Assembly: GCF_900143275.1 (NCBI RefSeq)
Contig: NZ_FSRO01000001.1
Span: 806,001-870,000 of the forward strand
Source of the DNA: Nitrosomonas cryotolerans ATCC 49181
Lineage (GTDB): Bacteria; Pseudomonadota; Gammaproteobacteria; Burkholderiales; Nitrosomonadaceae
Length of the DNA stretch: 64,000 bases
Reading direction: 5' to 3'
Of the stretch, positions 1-7,849 are shown piece by piece. Numbering within the stretch: the stretch's first letter is position 1; each line of letters starts with the position of its first letter. The position numbers were made by a program, and so were the translations under genes. The notes beneath the pieces are model-generated. The model did not search any database, had not been told where the DNA came from, and saw only the letters and a list, made by a program, of their open reading frames with translations.

Positions 1-2
1 AT

Positions 3-269
3 GCACTATATGGCACTGAAGACAATGGCTTGGGAGACATTACTGCAGCGCATGGCAATGCAGCTGTGGTAGGTGACAATATTAAGCTGATAATTACGGG
101 CTCTGGCTACACACAAGAAGCAGGTACATGGAGTGAAACGTTGAATGCAATGCTGAGCACTTCAACGTTGAGCGGTAACTGGCATGTCGTGGGCGTTCTG
201 TTTGATACGAGCAATACACCGCAACAATATCATTCGAATGGGAGTATCGAGCCTATCGCGTGCCCGTAA
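3..269 (+). CDS. C-terminal part of an unknown protein, cut by window edge
   Basis: The frame is open from the first bases of the window to a TAA at 267-269, about 88 residues, so this is probably the tail of a gene starting upstream. The segment is rich in Gly, Ala, Thr and Ser, with no membrane segment and no family motif that I recognise. Its last residues include a single Cys. An internal TTG at position 30 could be read as a start but has no good ribosome binding site. It could equally be a gene remnant, since the downstream sequence is debris-like. Confidence 0.35.
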   Translation, partial: ALYGTEDNGLGDITAAHGNAAVVGDNIKLIITGSGYTQEAGTWSETLNAMLSTSTLSGNWHVVGVLFDTSNTPQQYHSNGSIEPIACP

Positions 270-443
270 GTATTGGACCTGAGGTATTCGAGTCATGAAG
301 TAAAGGATGGAATGGAACGAGACGGGAACGGACACTTGGCTGCTGCTGAGCCTGTCGCTAGCCAAAATTTTACCAACAAGCGGAATGTTTTACCGACAAG
401 TGCAATGGCATCATTGATCTGCAACCGTATTGTGCCAAAATAA

Positions 444-478
444 ACAGCGGCACTTGCCTTGTAGACAGGTGCCGCTGT
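444..478 (-). terminator. hairpin terminator after the glutaredoxin-like gene
   Basis: A 13-bp stem with one G-T pair (arms 444-456 and 466-478) encloses a 9-base loop. On the minus strand it is followed by a T-rich run (TTTATTTT). It sits 25 bases beyond the stop of the gene at 503-739 and fits a rho-independent terminator. Confidence 0.7.
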
Positions 479-502
479 ACAGATCAGGCACAACAAAAGG
501 CT

Positions 503-739
503 TTATTTCAAAGCTTCGATGCCTGCACCAAAATTGATGTGAAATGCGCTTCCGTCCATAACCAGGGCAGGAACAGATTTGACACCGGCGGCTTCAGCTT
601 CACTTACACGTCCCTTGTCATTACCAAGGTGAACATGTTCAACGTCATATTTTGCTGGATCAAGTGCGTTGGCAACACTTTGTTCTGCTTGAACGCATAC
701 GGGGCAACCTGCATGATAGAAAATGGCTTTGCTTTTCAT
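503..739 (-). CDS. glutaredoxin/thioredoxin-fold small redox protein
   Basis: A 78-residue protein with the thioredoxin-fold active site CPVC at residues 12-15 (GCPVC) directly after the first beta strand, and the cis-proline loop SVPAL near residues 55-59. Length and layout match glutaredoxin-like or NrdH-like proteins. The expected role is cytosolic dithiol-disulfide exchange; the substrate cannot be told from sequence. It is a single gene with its own downstream hairpin, and the next gene on the same strand lies beyond an IS element. CPVC rather than CPYC is a variant site. The family is secure, the exact function is not. Confidence 0.8.
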   Translation of the reverse strand: MKSKAIFYHAGCPVCVQAEQSVANALDPAKYDVEHVHLGNDKGRVSEAEAAGVKSVPALVMDGSAFHINFGAGIEALK

Positions 740-911
740 TAATGTATTATCTCCAAAAAGGTTGTTTCAAACTGAGATCTCAGTAAAGGAGCAATTATAG
801 GATCAAGGCAAGGTTTTGCATAGGGCATTAAAGAAATATTGTTTTTTAACAATAAATTATAGCGTATGAAAAACGCCCAGCGTATGTGACATACCGATTA
901 CATCGCTTAAC

Positions 912-955
912 TTGACATCCTCCCCTTCCTAAACGAAGGGGATTCCTAGCGACTT
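912..955 (-). repeat. right-end hairpin of the IS605 element (possible omega-RNA 3' end)
   Basis: On the minus strand the arms CCCCTTC and GAAGGGG (921-943 region) flank a short AT loop just downstream of the tnpB stop. In characterised IS605 elements this region encodes the end of the TnpB guide RNA and the right-end recognition hairpin. The hairpin is seen; the RNA role is inferred from the family. Confidence 0.55.
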
Positions 956-956
956 A

Positions 957-2188
957 TTAAGCCGTTAAGAGTAGGTTTGTATTGCTACTGCCTACTGGTT
1001 CCTGCTTCTTAGACGAAACTAACGTTTCAACTCCACAGGCTAACAAGCGATGTCCTCGCTCAAGTACATTCAAGGCACCTACCAAGTCGGCATTGGCTTT
1101 AAATCCACATTCTGTACATTCAAAAGCACTTTGGCTTTTGCGATTGTCACGACTAACATGTTGACATCTAGGGCAGGTTTGAGAGGTGTATTGAGGGTTT
1201 ACCTTCAATACATCCCCGCCTGAACAAGCCTGTTTATACTCCAAGAACGAAAGGAACATTCCCCATCCTTGGTCAAGAATGGATTTGTTTAGACCCGATT
1301 TCGCTTTGACGTTTTTACCATGCTTTTCAACACTGCCCTTGGCACTCTTAGACATGTTTCCTATCTTTAAATTCTCAACTACGACCATTGCGTGATTTTT
1401 GCTGATTTCGGTTGAGGTTTTGTGTAAGAAGTCTAAACGAGCATTGGCAATACGCTCATGCAGTCGGGTAATGATTTGTTTCTGCTTTTTCCAGTTAGCA
1501 GAGAAACGGACTTTTTTAGACAGCTTATGCTGTTCAAAAGCCAGTTTCTTTGATAACTTTCTGAAACTGTTTAAAGATTCTACGTATGAGCCGCCTGACA
1601 AGGTTGCAAAGCGGGTAACGCCCATATCAACACCAATCATACTGGTTGAGCTATGACGCTTTAGCTCGGTCTCGTACTCAGTCTGAATCGACACGTACCA
1701 ATAACCGCCTTTACGGGAAATCGTCATATTTTTAACGTCACCAATGACTTGGCGTGAATTACGATATTTCACCCAACCGATTTTAGGCAAGAACACTTTG
1801 CTAGACTCTTGCTCCAGCTTAAATCCTTGTGGATAACGAAAGCTGTCACTCAAACCTTTTTTCTTGAATTTTGGAATCCGTTTTAAAGGCTGTTTTTTTA
1901 TCAAAACCGTCTTTGAACGCTTTTTCTAAGTTTTTTAAGGCTTGTTGCAACGGTTGAGAATGAACGGTTTTTAGAAATCCATAATCTTCTGAGGATTTCC
2001 ATAGCTTTAGCCAAAATGACAACTCGTTGTACCAAAGCAATGGCTGTTTCTGCTCTAATCTGAACAGATTCATTGCTAAGGCTTTATTCCAAACAAACCG
2101 ATTAGCACCCGCAAACTCAACCATCTTCTGTATTTGGTCAGAATTTGGACTGAGTCGAAATTTAAAGGCTTTGCGTATAATCTGCTTC
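957..2188 (-). pseudogene. tnpB: TnpB RNA-guided nuclease, split by a frameshift in an A7 run
   Basis: Two overlapping minus-strand frames (N-terminal part ending at 1846, C-terminal part 957-1904) together encode a normal TnpB of roughly 410 residues. I place the start at the ATG at 2188 (MKQIIRKAF), because the longer frame start lacks homology-like character. The N-terminal part carries the usual helix-turn-helix region. The C-terminal part has all RuvC-type residues: Asp in GVDMG, Glu in VVVEN, and Asp in NADLVGALN after a zinc finger (CPRC ... CTEC). The break lies at an A7 run (minus-strand bases about 1893-1899); removing one A rejoins the frames exactly. Slippage could restore protein, otherwise this is a recently dead gene. 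Confidence 0.8.
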
Positions 2189-2220
2189 ATGGTTATAATT
2201 ATACAAAAAAGAATTGGTCT

Positions 2221-2637
2221 ATGCAAGTTAATAACAATGTAAGAACAGGAAGAAATTGCATTTTTAATCTTCATGTTAATTTGGTCTTTGTAACAAAATA
2301 CCGTAGAGATGTTTTATCTGGAAGGGTATTAATTGATTTGGAAGAAATATTTAAAAACGTGTGTTTGGATTTTGAAGCAGAATTGGTGGAATTTAACGGT
2401 GAGCATGATCATATTCACCTTTTAGTTAACTATCCACCAAAAATTGCTATTTCTAACTTGGTAAATAGTTTGAAAGGCGTTTCAAGCCGACTTATTCGCA
2501 AAAAGAATTATCCCGAAATTAAAAATAAGCTTTGGGGTAATATGCTTTGGAGTCCAAGCTATTTTGCGGGTAGTTGTGGTGGAGCACCACTCTCGATTAT
2601 TAAGCAATATATTGAACAACAGCAAAGACCGCATTAA
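2221..2637 (+). CDS. tnpA: IS200-like Y1 transposase TnpA
   Basis: About 138 residues, the normal size for TnpA. I prefer the ATG at 2221 (MQVNNN) to an earlier start at 2134 that would overlap the divergent tnpB. The HUH motif is HIH in DHIHLL, and the catalytic tyrosine is in IIKQYIEQQ near the C terminus. The middle stretch NLVNSLKGVSS is typical of the family. TnpA nicks and joins single-stranded DNA at TTAC-like targets. Because tnpA is intact while tnpB is frameshifted, transposition may still be possible without the nuclease. Confidence 0.85.
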   Translation: MQVNNNVRTGRNCIFNLHVNLVFVTKYRRDVLSGRVLIDLEEIFKNVCLDFEAELVEFNGEHDHIHLLVNYPPKIAISNLVNSLKGVSSRLIRKKNYPEIKNKLWGNMLWSPSYFAGSCGGAPLSIIKQYIEQQQRPH

Positions 2638-2649
2638 ACAGGCTTCGCC

Positions 2650-2705
2650 TGTGCGCTTATATCTCCGCCCTGAAGGACGAAGTTTTACGCGCTATTTGAT
2701 AAAAT
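2650..2705. repeat. tnpA-side terminal hairpin of the IS605 element
   Basis: Just beyond the tnpA stop lies a GCTTCGCC-type small hairpin followed by a second one around GCCCTGAAGGACG. This is the usual subterminal structure recognised by Y1 transposases. The outer boundary is probably near 2700-2720 but cannot be fixed without an empty site. Confidence 0.5.
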
Positions 2706-2789
2706 TTTTCTAGCGCCGGTAACGGTCATAATGATCAGCAAAAAACGAAAGCAAGTTATTCAATACGAATGCGGAGGCATTGAAAGACG

Positions 2790-3413
2790 CTAACGTATTG
2801 TTTTTACATTTAGATCACCCCTCAGATTTGCGATGATAGAATGACGATGGCAGTCAACGACATGATCATTGACCATACCAACAGCCTGCATAAAGGCGTA
2901 AACTATCGTTGGACCAACAAATTTAAAGCCTCTGGATTTCAACTCCCTTGAGATTTTTCGGCTGATGTCCGTTTCAGTCGGCACATCCTGCATGGTTTTG
3001 CAATTGTTCTGAAGCGGTTCGCCATCGAGAAAACCCCAGAGAAAATTCGAAAACCCGTTTTCTTTTTCCATGATATCCAGATACAGGCGGGCACCTGCGA
3101 TAGTACCGGTGATTTTAGCGCGATTTCGAACAATGCCCGCGTTTTGCATTAGCTTTTCGACTTTTTTATCGTCATAGCGTGCGATAAGGGAAGGTTCAAA
3201 GTTATCGAAGGCCGCTATAAAACTGGGCCGTTTGCGCAGAATCGTAATCCACGAAAGTCCGGCCTGAAAACCATCCAGGATCAGTTTTTCAAACAAGGCC
3301 CGATCATCATATATCGGTACACCCCATTCTTCATCATGATAGGCTACGTATAGCGGATCTTTGCCGCACCAGGCACATCGATGTATTTCATCTACTTGAA
3401 GGGCCATATCCAT
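2790..3413 (-). CDS. tag: DNA-3-methyladenine glycosylase I
   Basis: A 207-residue protein of the Tag family, which removes 3-methyladenine from alkylated DNA in base excision repair. The N terminus has RCAWCG, then YHDEEWG. The C-terminal region contains NDHVVDCHRH. Together these supply the Cys/His zinc site known in E. coli Tag (Cys near the N terminus, His in YHDEEW, His and Cys near the C terminus). The DGFQAGLSW stretch is the family's substrate pocket region. Slightly longer than the usual 190 residues because of an N-terminal MDMALQVDE extension; a shorter start is possible. It stands alone between an IS element and a diverged repeat. Confidence 0.92.
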   Translation of the reverse strand: MDMALQVDEIHRCAWCGKDPLYVAYHDEEWGVPIYDDRALFEKLILDGFQAGLSWITILRKRPSFIAAFDNFEPSLIARYDDKKVEKLMQNAGIVRNRAKITGTIAGARLYLDIMEKENGFSNFLWGFLDGEPLQNNCKTMQDVPTETDISRKISRELKSRGFKFVGPTIVYAFMQAVGMVNDHVVDCHRHSIIANLRGDLNVKTIR

Positions 3414-3474
3414 TCTCTAATTAATCTGAATTATAAAACAACAGGCTTCTATTTTATTAAGCCGAGATCAAGCG

Positions 3475-3568
3475 ATTTTTTGATCGCTTGTCAATATATT
3501 TGACCGCCAATCAGGCTTCCAGTACATTATCAGCTTGATGAAAAAGGGCGTTTATTTTTTCTATATTC
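3475..3568. repeat. diverged copy A of a ~90-bp dispersed repeat
   Basis: Closely similar to 6102-6188. Both copies share TTTTTTGAT, GCTTGTCA, GCCAATCA, GCTTCCAGTACATT, GCTTGATG or GTTTGATG, and GTTTATTTTT in the same order. The 6102 copy abuts an IS5-type transposase remnant, so this is likely the flank of the same decayed IS. No gene is visible between 3414 and 3685. Confidence 0.6.
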
Positions 3569-3685
3569 GGCGCATGCTCACCTTATAAAGACGGTCTGCG
3601 CAATCCAATATTTTTTGCTTTCTGTTGTGGCTTTCAATCACCGAGACGTCATAATAGCGGAGATTTCTCATTCGCAGGATAGAGC

Positions 3686-5527
3686 ATGCCCCATACTGAA
3701 CTCGTTATTGCCCTGGTGTTACTGATTGCTATGTTGTGCCAGTGGACCGCCTGGCGTGTGCGCCTGCCGGCGATCCTGTTTTTGTTGATTGTCGGGCTGG
3801 TGGCGGGGCCAATATCCGGCTGGCTTAACCCCGACCTGCTGCTCGGTGAATTGTTGATGCCGATGGTGTCGCTGTCGGTAGCGATTATCCTGTTTGAAGG
3901 CAGTCTGACACTAAACCTGCATGAAATCCGCGATGTGAGCAAAGTGGTGCAGCGCATGATTACCGTCGGGGCACTGGCGACCTGGGTTATCGTCGCGCTG
4001 GCGACACGTTTTATTCTGGATTTTTCCTGGCAGGTGAGCGCGCTGTTCGGAGCAATAATGATCGTCACCGGGCCGACCGTGATAGTGCCCATGTTGCGCT
4101 CGGTGCGACCCAATAGCAAGATTTCCAATATTCTGCGTTGGGAGGGTATCGCTATCGATCCTATCGGAGCGCTGATGGCAGTATTGGCCTATGAATTTAT
4201 TCTTGCCAGTCTCGAACACCAAGTCATCTTGCATGTGTTGGGAGTGTTTCTCGAAACCGTGTTGGTCGGTGGCATCAGCGGCATTGTGGCGGGTTACGTG
4301 CTCGGCCGCTTGCTCACCAAAAGCTGGATTCCTGACTACCTGCAGAATATGGCCACCCTCAGTATGGTGCTGGCTTCCTTCAGTATTGCGAATGCAACGC
4401 AGCACGAATCTGGCCTCATTACCGTCACGGTGATGGGCATGTGGCTGGCCAATCGGCGCGAGGTGGATATCCACCCTATCCTCAACTTCAAAGAGCACCT
4501 GAGCTTACTGCTGATTTCGATATTGTTTATCCTGCTGGCGGCACGCATTGATTTGGAGCAGTTGACCGAAATTGGCTGGCAGGCGCTGTTGTTGTTGCTG
4601 GTGCTGCAATTTATTGCGCGTCCGGTAAAGATCTGGATCAGCACCGTAGGGTTGGATGTCAGTTGGCCCGAGCGCGGTCTGCTGGCCTGGATTGCACCGC
4701 GCGGCATTGTCGCGGCGGCGATTGCGGCCATCTTCGCCGATAAGTTGGTGGCCGCGGGTTATGAGGATGCGGCGCTGTTGGTGCCACTGACCTTTTCCAT
4801 GATTATTGGTACTGTGGTTCTGCAGAGCAGCACGGCGCGCCTGCTGGCGGTTTGGCTGGGGGTGGCGGAGCCGCCACCACGGGGTTACTTGCTTATCGGT
4901 GCCAATGCCTTTTCTATTGCTCTGGCAAAGGAATTGAACAATCTGGAAATTCGCTGCGTGTTGGCGGATCCCAGCTGGGATAGCGTGCGCGAGGCGAGAA
5001 TGGCAGGGTTGGAAACCTATTACGGCAATCCGGTCTCGGATCATGCCGACTTGCACCTGGATTTAAGCGGTATCCGCGGGGTGCTGGCGCTGTCGCGCCT
5101 GCGCTACATCAACGTCATTGCGGCGGTGCATTTCCGCGCAGATTTTGGCGCCGACAAGATATTCAGCGTGGCTGCGTTGGCAGATAAAAATCAGGCGGAT
5201 CAGCACAAGGCCTCCAGCAGCTACCTCGGTCGACGTTTGTTTCGTGATGATTATACCTATCTCGACTTGGTCGGTATGGTTGCCAAAGGCCAGCGCATCA
5301 AGCGCACTACTTTGACGGAAGAATTTGACTGGCAAACCTACTGCGAGAAATATGCCGCTACCCGGCTGCCATTGTTTCTGGTTGATGCCAAGGGCATCGC
5401 CACGCCGTTCAGCAGCGATGCTGAACTGAAACCGACCACCGGCGCAACCATTCTCTCCCTGCCACTGCGGGAGGAAGGTGTGCCTGAGATTGAGGCTGTC
5501 GCGGAGCCATTGCCTGATTTGACTTGA
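3686..5527 (+). CDS. CPA1-type Na+(K+)/H+ antiporter with C-terminal RCK-like domain
   Basis: A 613-residue protein. Residues about 5-390 hold roughly a dozen membrane segments with the NhaP/CPA1 signatures TGPTVIVPM and GIAIDPIGA (the Asp near residue 157 is the expected ion-binding residue), and ARIDLEQL further on. From about residue 400, RGYLLIGANAFSIALAKEL begins a soluble Rossmann-like TrkA-N domain that often gates such antiporters by nucleotide binding. It exchanges Na+ or K+ for H+ across the inner membrane. A single gene, clearly GC-richer than the genes after 9 kb, suggesting acquisition. Ion specificity cannot be read from sequence. Confidence 0.85.
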   Translation: MPHTELVIALVLLIAMLCQWTAWRVRLPAILFLLIVGLVAGPISGWLNPDLLLGELLMPMVSLSVAIILFEGSLTLNLHEIRDVSKVVQRMITVGALATWVIVALATRFILDFSWQVSALFGAIMIVTGPTVIVPMLRSVRPNSKISNILRWEGIAIDPIGALMAVLAYEFILASLEHQVILHVLGVFLETVLVGGISGIVAGYVLGRLLTKSWIPDYLQNMATLSMVLASFSIANATQHESGLITVTVMGMWLANRREVDIHPILNFKEHLSLLLISILFILLAARIDLEQLTEIGWQALLLLLVLQFIARPVKIWISTVGLDVSWPERGLLAWIAPRGIVAAAIAAIFADKLVAAGYEDAALLVPLTFSMIIGTVVLQSSTARLLAVWLGVAEPPPRGYLLIGANAFSIALAKELNNLEIRCVLADPSWDSVREARMAGLETYYGNPVSDHADLHLDLSGIRGVLALSRLRYINVIAAVHFRADFGADKIFSVAALADKNQADQHKASSSYLGRRLFRDDYTYLDLVGMVAKGQRIKRTTLTEEFDWQTYCEKYAATRLPLFLVDAKGIATPFSSDAELKPTTGATILSLPLREEGVPEIEAVAEPLPDLT

Positions 5528-5808
5528 AACAACAGCGCTGTGAACAAAACCCTGTGGTTCAATGTCGGCATGGAGGACCGGTGAATGGCATACCGGTTTC
5601 TTGCTGACGGATAACAGGTAGCTTCTCCTGGCCGCTGCTGTTTTAGTGCCCAGCATTCACGCTTCATATTTGCGTGTTCACGCGCATATTTCTCCATGTT
5701 TCCACTTTGCTTTGCTTTATCTGGCGATTATCCTTGTTCATGCATTAATGGGTGTTTTTACTTCTGATTTTGCTGCGTTACCTATTTGTTGTGCTCATCG
5801 GCATTATC
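5528..5808. other. 280 bp without recognisable gene
   Basis: Several short frames occur on both strands, but none has a good start site, codon pattern or family resemblance. The segment runs from the antiporter stop to an IS-derived inverted repeat and looks like decayed sequence. Confidence 0.4.
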
Positions 5809-5918
5809 AAGACCGCTGCATAACTGGTTATCTCGGGCTGGGCAAGGTTTTAAGTGTTTGATTTATCAATGCTGCAAGTAATCAGAACAGCTTAAAAACA
5901 CAGTTATGCAGCGGTCTT
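5809..5918. mobile_element. 110-bp element bounded by 18-bp perfect inverted repeats
   Basis: The sequence AAGACCGCTGCATAACTG at 5809-5826 is repeated exactly in inverse orientation at 5901-5918. The 74 bases between code for nothing. This is the form of a MITE or of the two ends of an IS joined by an internal deletion. It lies beside an IS5-type transposase remnant, which may be the related parent. Confidence 0.75.
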
Positions 5919-6112
5919 TTATCTGATACTGGATGGCATCTATCGCATGCACGGCCAGAAGTATCTTGGTGTTAAGCCCCCTTTTGTGCGACTCATGTCC
6001 TGATTTGCGCCCTTGCCCTCGGCGGCATGGGGATGATTGCAATGACTGACATCAATCATAAGCCACTCGTAATCAGGATCGCCAATCAGGGCTTCCTGTA
6101 GTTTTTTGATTG
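5919..6112 (-). pseudogene. IS5-family transposase fragment
   Basis: The minus strand reads IKKLQEALIGDPDYEWLMID, then SHCNHPHAAEGKGANQDMSR and TKGGL before a frameshift; the following frame continues GLNTKILLAVHAID. This matches the first part of the DDE domain of IS5-family transposases (PDYEWLMID, HPHAAGAKGGNQ, SRTKGG). The frameshift, an in-frame stop upstream and the missing remainder show it is dead. Confidence 0.75.
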
Positions 6113-6188
6113 CTTGTCAGTTTGACTGCCAATCAAGCTTCCAGTACATTTCAGTTTGATGAGTAGGAGTGTTTATTTTTCTTATTCT
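6102..6188. repeat. diverged copy B of the ~90-bp dispersed repeat
   Basis: Partner of 3475-3568 (same orientation). It overlaps the upstream edge of the IS5 transposase remnant, which suggests that both copies derive from the leader or N-terminal part of that IS. Confidence 0.6.
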
Positions 6189-6385
6189 CACCTCAGCCGC
6201 GTTTCAAAACCCAGGCTAGGTGACAGGTTTCATCAGGCGTGAGTGGTGGGGTGCGCATAGCGACTTTTATGGTTGTTCAGCGAACCTCGTCTTTTGTAAT
6301 AACGGTACATATGTAGTATAGGTCTGGACGGGAGTCAAGAGTTGTTCTTCTTGGCATAATCCATCCACCTGAGAAGGGGGAGTAC

Positions 6386-7849
6386 ATGGGAGAAGACGTC
6401 TACAAGCACGCGTTTACACCAGCCGAGCATCAGGAATTCAGTGTGCGCCTGGAATCCCAGTTGAGGGAGTTGCGTGAGTTGCTGACGCAGGATGCTTTCA
6501 ATCGCCGCGAACCCAGCATCGGTGCGGAGTTGGAGTTGTATCTGGTTGATAACGACTGTCATCTACCGGCCGCCGTTAACGAAGAGCTGTTGCGATTGGC
6601 TAATCACCCGCAGTTGACGCCGGAGTTAAACCGGTACAATCTGGAATTTAATCTTTCCCCGGTTGCGGCGAGCGGTAAGCCTTTTTTTGCTATGGAAAAG
6701 GAGCTGCGCGAGTTTCTCGACGTCTTACAGGGGCATGCGTTGAGTATTGGCTCGAACATCATCCCTATTGGTATCCTGCCGACGCTCAAGAATGAGCACC
6801 TGAGTCAGGCTTACATGACCGATCGTGCCCGCTATCATGGGCTCGCAGAGGGAATTTGTAAGCTTCGTGGAAAATATTTTCATATTGATATTAACGGTAA
6901 GGATCATCTGATCATGGACGGTGAAGGGGTGACCGTGGAAGGCGCCAATACGTCCTTCCAGGTGCATCTGCGGGTGGCAGCTGATGAATTTGCACAGGTA
7001 TTCAACGCGGCGCAGCTGACCACTCCTATGGTGTTGGCCATGGCCGCGAACTCACCGCTGATTGGTGGTATGCGACTTTGGCAGGAATCGCGTATCGCAC
7101 TGTTTAAACAAAGCATTGATCTTCGTGAGCACGGCAATTCGGATTGGCGACAACCGGCAAGAGTATCCTTCGGTCACGGTTGGGTACGTGAAGGGGCTTG
7201 GGAGTTATTTGCAGAAAACGTCGCCCTGTATCAGCCTATCATGCCAGTGCTGTATGCCCCCGAGGCGCGAACAGTGCCGCGGTTGCCAGAGCTTTCACTG
7301 CATCACGGAACAATCTGGCCATGGAACAGGGCAGTGTACGATGCCACTGACGGTGGCCATTTGCGGATTGAGTTCCGAGCGCTCCCCGCTGGGCCGACTG
7401 TGATTGATATGCTGGCCAACGCGGCGCTCTCCATTGGCTGGGCAGTGGGTTTGGCTGACTCTACTGATCAGCACCTTGCGCGTCTGCCTTTTCATTTTGC
7501 AGAGCTCAATTTCTATCGTGCGGCTCAACACGGTCTTGATGCGAAGGTCATCTGGTCGCGCAAGCGCGCCGGAGGAGTGGAGGAAATCCCCATTGTCGAT
7601 TTGATCGAAGAATTTCTGCCACGGGCTCGCATCGGTCTTGAAATGCTGGGTATTGACGATGATGAGATTGACCGCCTGTGGCATGTGATCGAGCGACGTT
7701 TTGAAACCCGTCGTACCGGTGCTGCCTGGCAACTGAGGGAATATGAACGTTATCGTGAGAGCTGCGATCTGGATGAAGCCTGTTCACGCATGCTCGCCGA
7801 CTATATCGATCATGTGATGGAGGGCAATCCGGTGGCTGACTGGTGTTAA
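6386..7849 (+). CDS. glutamate-cysteine ligase family (GCS2/YbdK-like) carboxylate-amine ligase
   Basis: A 487-residue protein with the glutamine-synthetase-like fold signatures of GCS2: IGAELELYL near residue 49, NLEFNLSP, a glycine-rich ANTSFQVHL stretch, NSPLIGG, and HLRIEFRALPAGPT near residue 325. Members ligate an amine or amino acid to the gamma-carboxyl of glutamate with ATP. The substrate here is unknown, and this is not the canonical gshA. It starts at an ATG after a strong GGGGGAG site. It overlaps the following zinc deacylase gene by seven bases, so the two are probably translationally coupled and act on the same metabolite. The pair is GC-rich and lies between IS remnants and a MITE. 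Confidence 0.8.
   Translation: MGEDVYKHAFTPAEHQEFSVRLESQLRELRELLTQDAFNRREPSIGAELELYLVDNDCHLPAAVNEELLRLANHPQLTPELNRYNLEFNLSPVAASGKPFFAMEKELREFLDVLQGHALSIGSNIIPIGILPTLKNEHLSQAYMTDRARYHGLAEGICKLRGKYFHIDINGKDHLIMDGEGVTVEGANTSFQVHLRVAADEFAQVFNAAQLTTPMVLAMAANSPLIGGMRLWQESRIALFKQSIDLREHGNSDWRQPARVSFGHGWVREGAWELFAENVALYQPIMPVLYAPEARTVPRLPELSLHHGTIWPWNRAVYDATDGGHLRIEFRALPAGPTVIDMLANAALSIGWAVGLADSTDQHLARLPFHFAELNFYRAAQHGLDAKVIWSRKRAGGVEEIPIVDLIEEFLPRARIGLEMLGIDDDEIDRLWHVIERRFETRRTGAAWQLREYERYRESCDLDEACSRMLADYIDHVMEGNPVADWC

Larger units (their letters stand above)
911..2720. mobile_element. IS200/IS605-family element (IS605 type: divergent tnpA and tnpB)
   Basis: The element contains a Y1 HUH transposase (tnpA, plus strand) and a TnpB (minus strand), transcribed divergently as in IS605. 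The right end at about 911-950 has a CCCCTTC/GAAGGGG hairpin just beyond the tnpB stop. The other end, at about 2655-2700, carries another small hairpin next to the tnpA stop. IS200/IS605 elements make no target duplications and use subterminal hairpins. A TTAC on the minus strand at 2724-2721 could be the target tetranucleotide. The exact ends are estimates. Confidence 0.8.

Noticed and set aside
3911..5656. Several long minus-strand frames (up to 197 codons) opposite the antiporter
   Set aside because: The GC-rich, codon-biased antiporter gene creates open antisense frames. They lack start sites and any family features.
5646..5861. Plus-strand 71-codon hydrophobic frame
   Set aside because: Runs into the 110-bp inverted-repeat element and lacks a ribosome site; likely chance.
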